Below are positions 44,076 through 53,696 of a stretch of DNA of 64,000 bases, piece after piece. The notes below the pieces were generated by a model. It saw nothing but the letters and a program-made list of their open reading frames with translations, was not told where the DNA came from and did no database searches. This DNA is from Chitinophaga sp. HK235 (GTDB taxonomy: Bacteria > Bacteroidota > Bacteroidia > Chitinophagales > Chitinophagaceae): assembly GCF_018255755.1 (NCBI RefSeq), contig NZ_CP073766.1, positions 6,446,501-6,510,500 of the forward strand, read 5' to 3'. Both the position numbers and the translations under genes were made by a program. The first letter of the stretch is position 1. Each line of letters starts with the position of its first letter.

Positions 44076-45992
44076 ATGAAAAGAATCCTCATAAAATCAG
44101 GTTTGTCACTGGCAACTTTTTCCATGCTGTTGTCTGCCTGTAATAAATTTGAAGACCTGAACAAAAACCCGAAGGAAGCTAATGAAAGCCAGGTGCAGGA
44201 AGAGTTTCTGATCAATGGTTCTATCATCAATGCACAGATGGACCCGGGCGTAGCTGAACGTTCCTTCGTGTTGATCTGGAAAGCCGCTGCTCACCAGCAA
44301 CTGGATGATGGTATTACTTCCGGTATCGGAAATGATGAATGGTCCAATGCTTATTATACTTCCTGTACTGGCTGGCTCACCAGCATTAATGCTGCCATTC
44401 AGCTGAGTGAGCAGAAAATTCAGGCCGGCTCTGTTAATGAATATACCAGCAATCTCCTGCAGGTAGCCCGTATCTGGCGTGCTTATCTGTTGAGCGAACT
44501 GTCCGACAACTATGGTCCTGTTGCTATAGATGCTTATAAGAGCACTAATCCTGACTTTGCGAGTGTAAAGGATGTGTATTATTATCTGCTGGCTGAACTG
44601 AAAGATGCCAGTGCCAAGCTGAAAACAGACCAGGCTCCTACAGAAGCCATGAAAAAGCTGGACCCTGCATATAACTACGATTTCAAAAAATGGCAGCGTT
44701 ATGCTAACTCCATGCGTCTGCGTCTGGCCATGCGTTTATCTGAAGCAGATCCTGCCAAAGCCAAAGCAGAGTTTGAAGCTGCAGTATCCGGTGACCTGAT
44801 CACTGATATGAGCCAGGCTTTCCAGGTACAGGAAAAACCAGGATGGGACCCGCTGACCGGTGTAATGAGCCGCGAGTGGAATGAGCAGATGATGTCTACT
44901 ACCATGGAGAACCTCTATAACGGTTTAGGTGGTGTTAAAACTGCTGACCAGCTGACTGATGCTGTTTACCAGCCTTATATCAGACCAGCTGACTGGGCAG
45001 GTCTGCAACTGACCGACCATTTCCCGACTACTTCCAATGATCCGCTGGCTGGTTTCTGGTTTGACGGTCTGCCTCAGACCATCGATCCACGCGCCTATAA
45101 AGCGTTTATCCCTGGTGGTGATTTCTCCAATCCTAACTTCTGCCGCTATCCTTCCTGGAACCGTAAGGCATGGGAACAAACAGCGCGTCCGCTGATGAAA
45201 AATTCTACAGACACTGCTGTATTACTGGATGGTAAAATGGCCTGGAATGGCTCTACCAACGGTGACTGGGGTGATAAAGGAACCAACAACCGTTCCTACT
45301 TCTGGCCTGCGGCTTATCCCCGCATGACGCAGCAGTTCCGCAGCAGCACCAGCAAACGTATCTTCTTTGCTCCATGGGAAGTACAGTTCCTGATTGCAGA
45401 AGCAGCCGTAAGAGGATGGAATGTTCCGGTATCTGCCAAAGCAGCCTATGAAAAAGGTATCGCGCTGAACTTCGAATACTGGGGCGTATCCAACTTCCTG
45501 GGAACCTACCTGGCTTCCAGCGATTACAACACAGTAGGTACTTCCGTAAACTTTGACCATATTGCTGAGCCTCCGGTAAGCCATACCATGAACTTCAAAA
45601 ATGGTTATACCGGCGCAGCCGGCACTGTGGATATCAAATATCCGGTTAACAATCTGTATAAAAACGGATCTGCGAAAAATGACCAGCTGACCAAAATCAT
45701 TACGCAGAAATATATTGCGCAAATGCCATGGTTACCGCTGGAAGCATGGAATGATCAGCGCCGACTGGGATTACCATTCTTCGAGAATCCGAACGTAGAA
45801 CAGGCACTGCCTGGTCTGCCGGCCCTCAGCTCTTCCAACTACATGACGAGCAGCGTGAAGAATTTCCCGCAGCGTATCAAGTATCCTGCTCTGGTAAGAA
45901 ATACCAATCCGAAAGGATATGATCAGGCCGTACAAAATCTGGGTGGTGCAGAAGAAATCACTACGCCGCTGTGGTGGGCTAAAAAACAATAA
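44076..45992 (+). CDS. SusD/RagB-like lipoprotein (SusD-like group 2)
   Basis: A 638-residue lipoprotein (MLLSACNKFEDLNKNP, lipobox Cys22). The NKNPKEAN start, LLQVARIWRAYLLSELSDNYGPVAI, KWQRYANSMRLRLAMRLSEADP and the late FLIAEAAVRGW segments are those of the longer SusD-like branch that pairs with VTALGI-type SusC proteins. No degradative enzyme follows; transcription meets a terminator. The ligand may be a small oligosaccharide, peptide or another nutrient. Confidence 0.93.
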   Translation: MKRILIKSGLSLATFSMLLSACNKFEDLNKNPKEANESQVQEEFLINGSIINAQMDPGVAERSFVLIWKAAAHQQLDDGITSGIGNDEWSNAYYTSCTGWLTSINAAIQLSEQKIQAGSVNEYTSNLLQVARIWRAYLLSELSDNYGPVAIDAYKSTNPDFASVKDVYYYLLAELKDASAKLKTDQAPTEAMKKLDPAYNYDFKKWQRYANSMRLRLAMRLSEADPAKAKAEFEAAVSGDLITDMSQAFQVQEKPGWDPLTGVMSREWNEQMMSTTMENLYNGLGGVKTADQLTDAVYQPYIRPADWAGLQLTDHFPTTSNDPLAGFWFDGLPQTIDPRAYKAFIPGGDFSNPNFCRYPSWNRKAWEQTARPLMKNSTDTAVLLDGKMAWNGSTNGDWGDKGTNNRSYFWPAAYPRMTQQFRSSTSKRIFFAPWEVQFLIAEAAVRGWNVPVSAKAAYEKGIALNFEYWGVSNFLGTYLASSDYNTVGTSVNFDHIAEPPVSHTMNFKNGYTGAAGTVDIKYPVNNLYKNGSAKNDQLTKIITQKYIAQMPWLPLEAWNDQRRLGLPFFENPNVEQALPGLPALSSSNYMTSSVKNFPQRIKYPALVRNTNPKGYDQAVQNLGGAEEITTPLWWAKKQ

Positions 45993-46019
45993 TTTTTTGC
46001 CTAAACCATAACTGTCACC

Positions 46020-46050
46020 GGGGCTGACCACATCATGGTCAGCCCCTTTT
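46020..46050 (+). terminator. Intrinsic terminator after SusD
   Basis: Perfect 11-bp stem GGGGCTGACCA / TGGTCAGCCCC (46020-46030, 46036-46046), loop CATCA, then TTTT. It separates the SusD gene from the convergent LysR gene. Confidence 0.9.
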
Positions 46051-46052
46051 AT

Positions 46053-46988
46053 TTATAAAGCCGCCATTTCTTTCAGGAAGATATCTTCCACCATTTTTAT
46101 TTCCTTGTAGTAGATGGTTTTTTTCCTGGACCCGAAATAAAGTGTGTTCTCCACACAAACATCCCCGTCCCATACTACCTTTATTTTACCGCTTTTAATC
46201 TCATCCCGGCAAAGAAAATCAGGTATGATGGCAAACCCTTCGTTGCCACCCAGGCAGCGTACAATAGAGCTGATATTGGGCACAATATAGTTGGGCTTGA
46301 AGTCGATGTTCTGCCGCAGGTTCAACTTCCAGAAACGTTTGAGATGTTCCATATCAGCAGCGGTGCTGTACCATATCTGTTGTTTGAGCCATTGCTCCAG
46401 TTCGGCTATCCTGGCTGATTTGAGCCGTTCGTCTTTTACAGTGGCATCTTTCAGTAATGTTTTAAGCTGTTTGATATTGGTGCTGGAACCGCATACCATC
46501 ACGATTTTTTCTTTGGAGAAAGGTTTGAATTCGAGGTTGGGCAGATCACTTTTTTCCGGCGTCACGATCATGTCCAGCACGCCTTTGTCAAGGTCATGGA
46601 TCATTTCGGGGTATAAACCGAATTTGACGATCACATTAAACGGGAGGGAAGAAATATATCTTTCGAGGGTGAACTGAAATGTCTCGAAACACATACCGAT
46701 GCTGATGGTGGCGCGGCCTTCCCGGCTGCTGCGGTGAAACACCTGTTCAGCCATTTCCAGGCGGCCCATAGGCTCCTGGATAAAGTTGTACAGCACTTTA
46801 GCCCTTTCTGTAGGGACCATCTTTTTGGCAGAGCGGTCAAATAAGGTGTAGCCGGTGGCCGCCTCCAGGGAATTGAGGTGCAGGCTGACGCCGGGTTGCG
46901 AAATATATAAAGCCTGTGCTGCCGCGGTAAGGGTACCTTTCTCATAGATGGTTTTAAAGGTCCGCAGCCATTCCATATTAAGATTCAT
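46053..46988 (-). CDS. LysR-family transcriptional regulator
   Basis: A 311-residue protein with the LysR winged HTH at residues ~1-65 (TFKTIYEKGTLTAAAQALYI, SQPGVSLHLNSLEAATGYTLFDR) and a type 2 periplasmic-binding-like effector domain (ATISIGMCFETFQ, FAIIPDFLCRDEI). It is divergent from the old yellow enzyme gene with ~100 bases between, the typical position for a regulator of that enzyme, possibly responding to reactive electrophiles or quinones. Confidence 0.92.
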   Translation of the reverse strand: MNLNMEWLRTFKTIYEKGTLTAAAQALYISQPGVSLHLNSLEAATGYTLFDRSAKKMVPTERAKVLYNFIQEPMGRLEMAEQVFHRSSREGRATISIGMCFETFQFTLERYISSLPFNVIVKFGLYPEMIHDLDKGVLDMIVTPEKSDLPNLEFKPFSKEKIVMVCGSSTNIKQLKTLLKDATVKDERLKSARIAELEQWLKQQIWYSTAADMEHLKRFWKLNLRQNIDFKPNYIVPNISSIVRCLGGNEGFAIIPDFLCRDEIKSGKIKVVWDGDVCVENTLYFGSRKKTIYYKEIKMVEDIFLKEMAAL

Positions 46989-46991
46989 GAT

Positions 46992-47040
46992 CTATCATTT
47001 TTCTGATGCAAAGGTACAATTTAACTTATTTTGATGATAG
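46992..47040. promoter_or_regulatory. Inverted repeat in LysR / old yellow enzyme intergenic region
   Basis: CTATCAT (46992-46998) and ATGATAG (47034-47040) form a 7-bp perfect inverted repeat, 42 bases centre to centre (about four helical turns), in the divergent gap. Candidate LysR recognition and activation half-sites; symmetry and position only. Confidence 0.35.
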
Positions 47041-47090
47041 TGTTATCTGTGTGAATTTTGTCCTGTGAAATTTTTAAAACGAATTTGGAC

Positions 47091-48209
47091 ATGCTTTTTA
47101 CACAACATACAGTAGGAAAAATTACACTGAACAACAGAATCGTGATGCCACCTATGACCCGCTCCAGAGCTGGTGAAGGAGATGCTGCCACCGATATGAT
47201 GGCCGAATATTACGGACAAAGAGCTTCTGCCGGCCTCATCATCGCGGAAGGCACACAGATAAGCCGTCAGGGCCAGGGTTATGCCTGGACACCTGGTATC
47301 TATAGCCCCGAACAGGTAGCCGGCTGGAAAAAAGTAACTGCAGCCGTACACCAGAAAGGCGGACGCATATTTGCCCAGTTATGGCATGTGGGCAGGTTAT
47401 CCCATGTATCGCTGCAGCAGGACGGGGCGTCACCTGTGGCTCCCTCCGCTATCCTGGCCGAAGGCGTAAAAGTCGCGATACCAGCTACCAGCAAAGGACC
47501 TGCCGGCGGTGTGCTTATGGAACAGCATTCCATGCCACGGGAACTGACCATCCCTGAAATCAAAGTCATCGTTAAAGAATACGCTGAAGCTGCCAGAAAC
47601 GCCATCGCTGCCGGATTTGACGGGATTGAGCTGCATGGGGCCAATGGTTACCTGATAGAACAATTCATCGACTCACAAACCAATCATCGTACTGATGAAT
47701 ACGGTGGCTCCCTGGAAAACAGATTACGATTTCTTAAAGAAGTGGTGACCGCTGTGGCCGACGCTATCGGCAAAGAAAAAGTAGGCGTGCGTCAGGCGCC
47801 GCTTACCACGCTGATGGGCGCGCAGGACGACCATCCGGAAGAAACCTACATCGCGGCCGCTAAAATGCTGAATGAAATAGGCGTCGCCTATATCCACGTT
47901 GCGGAAGCCGACTGGGAAGAGGCGCCTGTAATGTCTGCCGGTTTCAAGGAAGCCTACCGTTCGGCTTTCTCCGGCACGATGATCTATTCCGGTAAATACA
48001 CCAAAGCCAGGGCCGAAGAGGCATTACAGAAAGGATGGGCAGACCTGATCGGTTTCGGCAGACCCTTTATCGCCAACCCTGACCTGCCTTACCGCCTGCA
48101 ACACGATCTCCCGATGAATACACCCGACAGGACCACCTTCTTCGGTGGTACCGAAAAAGGATATATTGATTACAGCTTTTATCAGCAGCCGGCATCGGCA
48201 CAAGCATAG
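47091..48209 (+). CDS. Alkene reductase, old yellow enzyme family (NemA-like)
   Basis: A 372-residue FMN-dependent TIM-barrel enzyme from ATG 47091 (MLFTQHTVGKITLNNR); an in-frame TTG at 47058 is less likely. Family motifs: RIVMPPMTRSRA, LIIAEGTQIS, QLWHVGR, FDGIELHGANGYLIEQFID, NHRTDEYGGSLENRLRF and LIGFGRPFIANPDLP. It reduces activated C=C bonds, nitro compounds or nitrate esters with NAD(P)H and often serves in electrophile detoxification. VGVRQAPLTTL occupies the strand that usually reads VGIRLSP, a mild deviation. Divergent LysR gene is the likely regulator. A 17-bp stem terminator follows. Confidence 0.94.
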   Translation: MLFTQHTVGKITLNNRIVMPPMTRSRAGEGDAATDMMAEYYGQRASAGLIIAEGTQISRQGQGYAWTPGIYSPEQVAGWKKVTAAVHQKGGRIFAQLWHVGRLSHVSLQQDGASPVAPSAILAEGVKVAIPATSKGPAGGVLMEQHSMPRELTIPEIKVIVKEYAEAARNAIAAGFDGIELHGANGYLIEQFIDSQTNHRTDEYGGSLENRLRFLKEVVTAVADAIGKEKVGVRQAPLTTLMGAQDDHPEETYIAAAKMLNEIGVAYIHVAEADWEEAPVMSAGFKEAYRSAFSGTMIYSGKYTKARAEEALQKGWADLIGFGRPFIANPDLPYRLQHDLPMNTPDRTTFFGGTEKGYIDYSFYQQPASAQA

Positions 48210-48228
48210 CATAGTGGCATGATAAGCC

Positions 48229-48272
48229 CGGCCATGGCTGATCCGCAAAGCCGGATCAGCCATGGCCGTTTT
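48229..48272 (+). terminator. Intrinsic terminator after old yellow enzyme
   Basis: Perfect 17-bp arms (48229-48245 and 48252-48268, core GGCCATGGCTGATCC), loop CAAAGC, followed by TTTT. Unusually long stem. Confidence 0.88.
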
Positions 48273-48333
48273 GTGTAACCGTTGCTGCCATATCTCTGCA
48301 ACAGTGGTTATCTTTGGTAGATAACGACTCCCT

Positions 48334-49815
48334 ATGTCTCCCAAAATCTACCGGATAAAGACTTTTTTCCTTCCTTTTCTGTGGATACTCCTGTTGTTTA
48401 TAACAGGCTACAGCTTCCTGAACTGGCTGTTGTTTACCCATTATGCTGTTTTCCCGGTAAGGGAAGAAATACTGGATGTTGGATTGCCGGTTGTATTGAG
48501 TTTAGTGCCAGCCTGGGTATGGATGTGGCCCCGCATCAAAATGTTTTCGTTGCGTGAGAAGGCTGATGGGTTGTATTATTTTGTGGTGATCCTGGGAGTG
48601 GTCATTCCTTCCGTGATAACGCAATCGTATATACGAAAATTAAATGAAGGTCTGGTAAAACTGAACACTATCAGTGAAATCACACAATATCACGCTGATG
48701 CTTATCAGGTCAATAAACTGTATATCGACAAACGGCGTGCCTCCTCATGGTCGTATGCTACCATAGAAGGCAAAAACAGTACAGCGTATGTTTACCACAT
48801 TTATATTGCCGCTCCGCTATTGAACGATGTGCGGGATACCGTCAGTACCCAGTGTGCGGCCTGGTACGGTGTAAGGTATCGGGCAACGATCAGCAACCGT
48901 TTATCGGAGGAGGAAAAAGACCGGCAATGCCGCCAGTATGCCCTGTTGTGTGAACAGCAATTTCAGGCTGCTGATTTAAAGGATTTTGTTTATCTCGAGC
49001 GGTTGGGTAATACGAATCAGCGGCCTTTGTTTCTGCAGGCAGCTGCCAGGAATCTCTGGTTCCAGGCCCCGGAAAATATAGTGCTGATGCCTGTGAAGGA
49101 ATCGTTCGGTATAAGGGCGGATGGTTTTTTGCCCTGGATCTTTGGTACGGTGGCCGCTTTCCTGGCACTCTGGCTGGTTATGTGCCTGTATACGGAGTTA
49201 AAGATACCGGAGCAGATGGCCGGAAAACAGCCACCAGACTGGAGGTGGCCAGCAACCCATCTGCTTGCCTGGATGATGGGTTCTTCTTTGTTCTTCGGGT
49301 TGATAACGCATGCGGTGGCCTATGGCCTGACAGCATTGGGCGCCAGTTCGCGGCCACTGGTACAGGGTGGTCAGTGGTGGCGGTTGTTACTCAGTATTTT
49401 TCTGAACATTACCATTTTACAGGGCTTCTATACCGTGGTTTTTTACCTGGCAGGTTATATACTGGAGCCATTGCTGAAATGGAAGTGGCTGTTGTTATGG
49501 CTGGTATGCGGGCTTGCGGGAAATATTATGAGTATAGTTATGAATCCTGACTATCTGTTCTTCGGGGCTTCCGGAGCGGTGTTGGGCTGTTGGGGCTTTT
49601 TGCTGGTATTTATTTTTGCTGGTGTGTTTTCGAAAGATACTGGTACCAATCTGTTGTATGCGATAGGGTGCCTGGCGGTGGTGGTATTAGGGCTATTGCT
49701 GGGCTTAAAAGGTACTTCCGATAGCGCTGCCGATCTGGGTGGGCTGGCATGTGGTATACTGCTGGGCATACTGTACTACCGGAAGCACCGTGACCTGGCT
49801 GTTTATAAAGACTGA
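48334..49815 (+). CDS. Rhomboid-like membrane protein lacking the catalytic His
   Basis: A 493-residue membrane protein. Two or three N-terminal helices are followed by a ~180-residue extracytoplasmic domain (IDKRRASSWSYATIEGKNST, YGVRYRATISNRL). Then come about six helices of a rhomboid core: GGQWWRLLLSIFLN, GNIMSIVMNPDYLFFGASGAVLG (nucleophile Ser in GASG) and SDSAADLGGLACGILLG. In active rhomboids that last helix reads A-H-x-G-G; here the His codon is GAT (Asp). The Ser is intact but the Ser-His dyad is not, so it may be a pseudoprotease that binds membrane clients. It overlaps the 3' end of the convergent gene by 13 bases. Confidence 0.82.
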   Translation: MSPKIYRIKTFFLPFLWILLLFITGYSFLNWLLFTHYAVFPVREEILDVGLPVVLSLVPAWVWMWPRIKMFSLREKADGLYYFVVILGVVIPSVITQSYIRKLNEGLVKLNTISEITQYHADAYQVNKLYIDKRRASSWSYATIEGKNSTAYVYHIYIAAPLLNDVRDTVSTQCAAWYGVRYRATISNRLSEEEKDRQCRQYALLCEQQFQAADLKDFVYLERLGNTNQRPLFLQAAARNLWFQAPENIVLMPVKESFGIRADGFLPWIFGTVAAFLALWLVMCLYTELKIPEQMAGKQPPDWRWPATHLLAWMMGSSLFFGLITHAVAYGLTALGASSRPLVQGGQWWRLLLSIFLNITILQGFYTVVFYLAGYILEPLLKWKWLLLWLVCGLAGNIMSIVMNPDYLFFGASGAVLGCWGFLLVFIFAGVFSKDTGTNLLYAIGCLAVVVLGLLLGLKGTSDSAADLGGLACGILLGILYYRKHRDLAVYKD

Positions 49816-50567
49816 TATGGCATAGCATTCAATAATATGTATTCCCGGTGATAGCCGTTAAATTTTGCGTCCTTGTCGGAAAGCAGGACGGGCCTGGTGA
49901 CGATCAGTTCATCGCTGATTACGATGCCTTTACGGAAGGTGGTAATGCCTGTCCAGTGGGATGTGCCGGTTTTGAGCTGCAGCCGTAGTTTTTTCCCTTC
50001 CAGGGTAGTGATGTCGAGTTGTTTGGGATCGTTGTCATGTGGCCCTTCACTATGACCTTCTCTTTGCAGGGTGATGGTTTGATGCTGTTCATCTATTGAG
50101 ATGACTTTTACCGTTTGTGTGCCCACACCGCCCAGTTCCCAGGGGATGGTAATTTTGTTTTGCCAGGTATCTCCTTCGCGGACGCTGGCAGGTATGGGGC
50201 CCCAGATCAATTCGTTGTACAACAGGCTGCTGGCGCTGGTATTGGTATAGGTTTTATCCTGGTAGGTATTGTTGCCGTCCAGGCCGATGACGGAAACGGA
50301 GCGGCTGATGGGCCGGCCGTCGTAGAGGTCCGCTTCCTGGAATACCGGTTTCAGGGGATTGTTGTCTGTCACCTGATAGGTGCTGGTACCACTGATTCTG
50401 AATACGAGGGGGGCGAAACTGTCTCCGGAATAGGTAATGGTCCTCGAATAAATATTGGCCAGTGAATCCCCTTTGGCCAGCTGAGGCATTAAATACGTCT
50501 TACCTGTTTGGCATCTGCCTTGATAAGGTATTGTTAATATTAACAGTAGAAATAGTAATGGCTTCAT
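49803..50567 (-). CDS. Secreted protein of unknown function
   Basis: A 254-residue protein with signal peptide (LLFLLLILTIPYQGRCQ). The remainder is beta-rich without recognised catalytic motifs; the segment LIWGPIPASVREGDTWQNKITIPWELG followed by TVKVISIDEQHQTITLQREG looks like the secreted beta-barrel proteins common in Bacteroidota. It ends inside the 3' end of the rhomboid-like gene (13-base overlap on opposite strands). Confidence 0.75.
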   Translation of the reverse strand: MKPLLFLLLILTIPYQGRCQTGKTYLMPQLAKGDSLANIYSRTITYSGDSFAPLVFRISGTSTYQVTDNNPLKPVFQEADLYDGRPISRSVSVIGLDGNNTYQDKTYTNTSASSLLYNELIWGPIPASVREGDTWQNKITIPWELGGVGTQTVKVISIDEQHQTITLQREGHSEGPHDNDPKQLDITTLEGKKLRLQLKTGTSHWTGITTFRKGIVISDELIVTRPVLLSDKDAKFNGYHREYILLNAMPYQSL

Positions 50568-50694
50568 ACTTTTCTTATATTTTGATTTTATGGGTTAAAG
50601 GTGGGCATAATGTGACAACAGCGGAAATCATTTAAACGGGAGCAAGCATATTTTCAACTACCGGGATTACTCATTCAATATTTCTGTCTGTGCA

Positions 50695-53259
50695 ATGGAG
50701 GGGGTGGCATTATTTATCGTCTTAATAGTACTACAACTGCTTTTGATGCTGCAAACCTTTATCTGTACTTGCAAGGGATGGGCCGTGTTTTTTTGCTTAC
50801 TGTTGTCAGCCCGAATGGTTTGTGGACAAGGTTCCGCGATGACCCGAGGAAAGGTGGTGAACAAATTCACAGAGGAACCATTACCATATGCTACCGTGTA
50901 CTGGAAATACGCCGATCATGGCGTAATGACAGACAGTGCCGGCGAATTTAAATTAAAAAGAAGCACACGGACCAGCGATACGCTTATTGTCCGCTATGTG
51001 GGATATGTTACGAAAGCTATACCGCTGGCAGCTACAGACCAGGTGCCGCTGGTGATACCGCTGGAAGCCACCATGAACGTGGGCGTAGAGGTAAAAGCCA
51101 AAATGGACAAGGGGCTGGTATGGTGGCGGCAGGTAGTAGCTCACCGGGCAGAGAACGCACCCGGACATTACAATAGTTATTACGCAGAACTGTATAATAA
51201 GCTGGAGATAGATCTCTCCAATATCAACAAACAACGCTGGGAACGTTCGCGTATCATGAAACCGTATGCCTTTGTAGCTCAGCGGGTAGATACCACCTCC
51301 GAAACAAAGCCTTTCCTGCCGGTGTTTCTCAGCGAATCCGTTTCCGATTATTATGTGGCCGGCTCTCCGGCCAAAGTGAGGGAAGAGATCCGCGCCTTAA
51401 ACACCAGCGGTATCAAAAATGAGTCGGTGATGCAATACCTGGGAGGCATCAACCAGAAAATCAATACCTATGATAACTACCTGTATATCTTCGGACGGGA
51501 ATTTATCAGCCCGGTGAGCAGCGTGGGCGACCGCTACTATCATTACAAAGGATTGGACACCGTTATACAAAACGGTCAGCAATATTTTCACCTTGCCTTT
51601 ACTCCCCGTCGGGAAGGAGAAAACCTTTTCTCCGGCGACTGCTGGATACAGGCTTCCACCTGGGCTTTGCAGAAGATCAGCCTTTCGGTGTCAGGAGCAG
51701 TGAACATTAACTTCGTAAAAAGACTGGACATTATCCAGGAATTCAGCCAGCGCAACGAAAAAGAATGGGTGGTGACCAAAGACCGTTTTATCGTGGAACT
51801 GGCTTTTCTGGGGAAAGGAAAAACAACCTTTATCGGCAGAAAAACAACGTTGTACCATAACATCGCTGTGGACCAGGATTTTATCGTCCGGAAACTGAAC
51901 GAGAACCGCCGTAAGGAAGAAGTAGTAATACCAGACAGTGCCACTGTCATCGGCAAAAGTTATCTGGAACAACACCGCCCTGATCCACTGACTACCAATG
52001 AAAAACATGCTATAACGTTGGTGGATACACTAAAATCGATGCCTTCTTTTAAAAAGCTCAGTAACACGCTTACCTTCCTGGTGGATGGGCATATTAAAAT
52101 GGGTAATGTAGAAATAGGCCCCTGGTATAAGTGGATCAGCCGTAACAGGATAGAAGGGATGCGTTTCCGTTTTGATCTGGGCACTACACCAGAGTTCAGC
52201 CGTAATCTGCGATTGTATGGTTATCTGGCCTACGGTACAAAAGATGAATCCCTGAAAGGGAAAATGGCAGTGTCTTATATATGGCCCGGTGATAATGGCT
52301 GGAGTACGCTGGCTTCCTACAAAGACGATCTTGATAATAATCAGCGCGGCTTTAACGGAGAGGAGGTATCTCTGGATAACATCTTTGGCCAGGTGGTACG
52401 CCGGCATGGCATCCCGCAGAAATTTATCCGCGAACAGGAAATGCAGCTGACGGTAAGGAAGCGGTTCCCTGAGCAGTTTTCTCTGCAGGGCACTGTTTCG
52501 CGAAGCCAGTATATCACCTATGATCCGCTGCCACCGCACAGTATATTCCGGTCATCTCCCAATGACAGAAGCCATATCGTGAATGCTGAGCTCAGGCTGG
52601 GCTTACGGTATGCTCCGGGTGAGAAGGAAATACGCACTTTCCGCAAAACACGCAGAGTAAAGAGTAATCTGCCGGTGATTGATGTGGCTTATGCAATTGC
52701 TCCATCCGGTGTGCTCAACAGCCGGTATCAGTATCATAAAGTTAATTTCAGTATACAGCAGCAGTTTCCGCTTAACCGCTGGGGACGCGTGAATTACATG
52801 GTTTATGCCGGAAGGATTTTTGCAGACAAACTACCGTTTGTATTACTGCAGATCCATCCGGGTAATGAAACCTACTATTATAATAAAGATGCTTTCAGCC
52901 TGATGAATAAATATGAGTTTGTGAGTGACCGTTATGCGGGCTTCAACATAGAACATAACTTCAATGGCAAACTACTGAACCTGTTGCCTTTTATGCGCAA
53001 AACGGGTATCCGTCAGTTCTGGAATGCAAAAGCTGTAATAGGGGACCTGTCTCATGCTAACCGCGTATACAATCAGATAGAATACGGCCGTTATGGTATG
53101 CGTTCCCTGGATGGGAAAGTATATACCGAATTGGGTACCGGCTTTGATAACATTCTTCGTTTCTTCCGGGTAGATGCTGTATGGCGGCTTTATCCGCAGA
53201 AGGGAAATGTGTCTTACAGCAGTTTTGGTGTGTTTGGGAGTTTCAGATTACAGTTCTGA
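50695..53259 (+). CDS. DUF5686 outer-membrane protein with carboxypeptidase-regulatory-like domain
   Basis: An 854-residue protein. ATG 50695 gives a long hydrophobic start; ATG 50746 (MLQTFICTCKGWAVFFCLLL) would give a more ordinary signal peptide ending at VCGQ. Residues ~50-125 are a carboxypeptidase-D regulatory-like domain (RGKVVNKFTEEPLPYATVYW, DTLIVRYVGYVTKAI). The rest is DUF5686, with a predicted outer-membrane barrel in the C-terminal half (RFRFDLGTTPEFSRNLRLYGY, FGSFRLQF). The family is widespread in Bacteroidota; function unknown, perhaps surface assembly or transport. Confidence 0.88.
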   Translation: MEGVALFIVLIVLQLLLMLQTFICTCKGWAVFFCLLLSARMVCGQGSAMTRGKVVNKFTEEPLPYATVYWKYADHGVMTDSAGEFKLKRSTRTSDTLIVRYVGYVTKAIPLAATDQVPLVIPLEATMNVGVEVKAKMDKGLVWWRQVVAHRAENAPGHYNSYYAELYNKLEIDLSNINKQRWERSRIMKPYAFVAQRVDTTSETKPFLPVFLSESVSDYYVAGSPAKVREEIRALNTSGIKNESVMQYLGGINQKINTYDNYLYIFGREFISPVSSVGDRYYHYKGLDTVIQNGQQYFHLAFTPRREGENLFSGDCWIQASTWALQKISLSVSGAVNINFVKRLDIIQEFSQRNEKEWVVTKDRFIVELAFLGKGKTTFIGRKTTLYHNIAVDQDFIVRKLNENRRKEEVVIPDSATVIGKSYLEQHRPDPLTTNEKHAITLVDTLKSMPSFKKLSNTLTFLVDGHIKMGNVEIGPWYKWISRNRIEGMRFRFDLGTTPEFSRNLRLYGYLAYGTKDESLKGKMAVSYIWPGDNGWSTLASYKDDLDNNQRGFNGEEVSLDNIFGQVVRRHGIPQKFIREQEMQLTVRKRFPEQFSLQGTVSRSQYITYDPLPPHSIFRSSPNDRSHIVNAELRLGLRYAPGEKEIRTFRKTRRVKSNLPVIDVAYAIAPSGVLNSRYQYHKVNFSIQQQFPLNRWGRVNYMVYAGRIFADKLPFVLLQIHPGNETYYYNKDAFSLMNKYEFVSDRYAGFNIEHNFNGKLLNLLPFMRKTGIRQFWNAKAVIGDLSHANRVYNQIEYGRYGMRSLDGKVYTELGTGFDNILRFFRVDAVWRLYPQKGNVSYSSFGVFGSFRLQF

Positions 53260-53355
53260 TGTGCTATCTGTCCCGGAAAATAATACGCATTAACAAAAAA
53301 GATTAAATAACATGAAAATTATGCCTAAATTGAAGTAACATTAAAACGTTATTTT

Positions 53356-53595
53356 ATGATCTGGACTATTATTATCGGCGGTATTGCCGGTTGGCTTGCC
53401 GGTAAACTGATGCGTGGTGAAGGGTTCGGGATAATTGTAGATATCCTTGTGGGTATTGTTGGCGGCTGGCTGGGTGGCTGGCTTTTTGGTAAGCTGGGCC
53501 TGCATATGGGCAATGGCCTGATAGGGTCGCTGATAACTGCCCTGGTAGGGTCTGTCATTCTGATATGGTTGGTCCGGCTGGTAAAGCGAGGATGA
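53356..53595 (+). CDS. GlsB/YeaQ/YmgE-type small membrane protein
   Basis: A 79-residue protein made of three glycine-rich membrane segments (MIWTIIIGGIAGWLAGKLM, LVGIVGGWLGGWLFG, LITALVGSVILIWLVRLVKR). The GGIAGWLAGK and GGWLGGWL motifs are those of transglycosylase-associated/YeaQ stress proteins, induced by stress in other bacteria. The biochemical role is unknown. Confidence 0.9.
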   Translation: MIWTIIIGGIAGWLAGKLMRGEGFGIIVDILVGIVGGWLGGWLFGKLGLHMGNGLIGSLITALVGSVILIWLVRLVKRG

Positions 53596-53607
53596 TAACA
53601 GATTGTC

Positions 53608-53642
53608 AAAAAAAATTGCGCCGGCCGTAAAATGGCCGGCGC
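53608..53642 (-). terminator. Intrinsic terminator of the TsdA/DsrE operon
   Basis: Perfect 9-bp stem GCGCCGGCC / GGCCGGCGC (53618-53626, 53634-53642), 7-base loop. On the minus strand it is followed by AA and eight T residues, so it serves the minus-strand operon. Confidence 0.88.
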
Positions 53643-53696
53643 TTAACGTTTATGTATATACGTAAATGCCTGTTGTTTCCTTTTTTGTTTTGAAAA

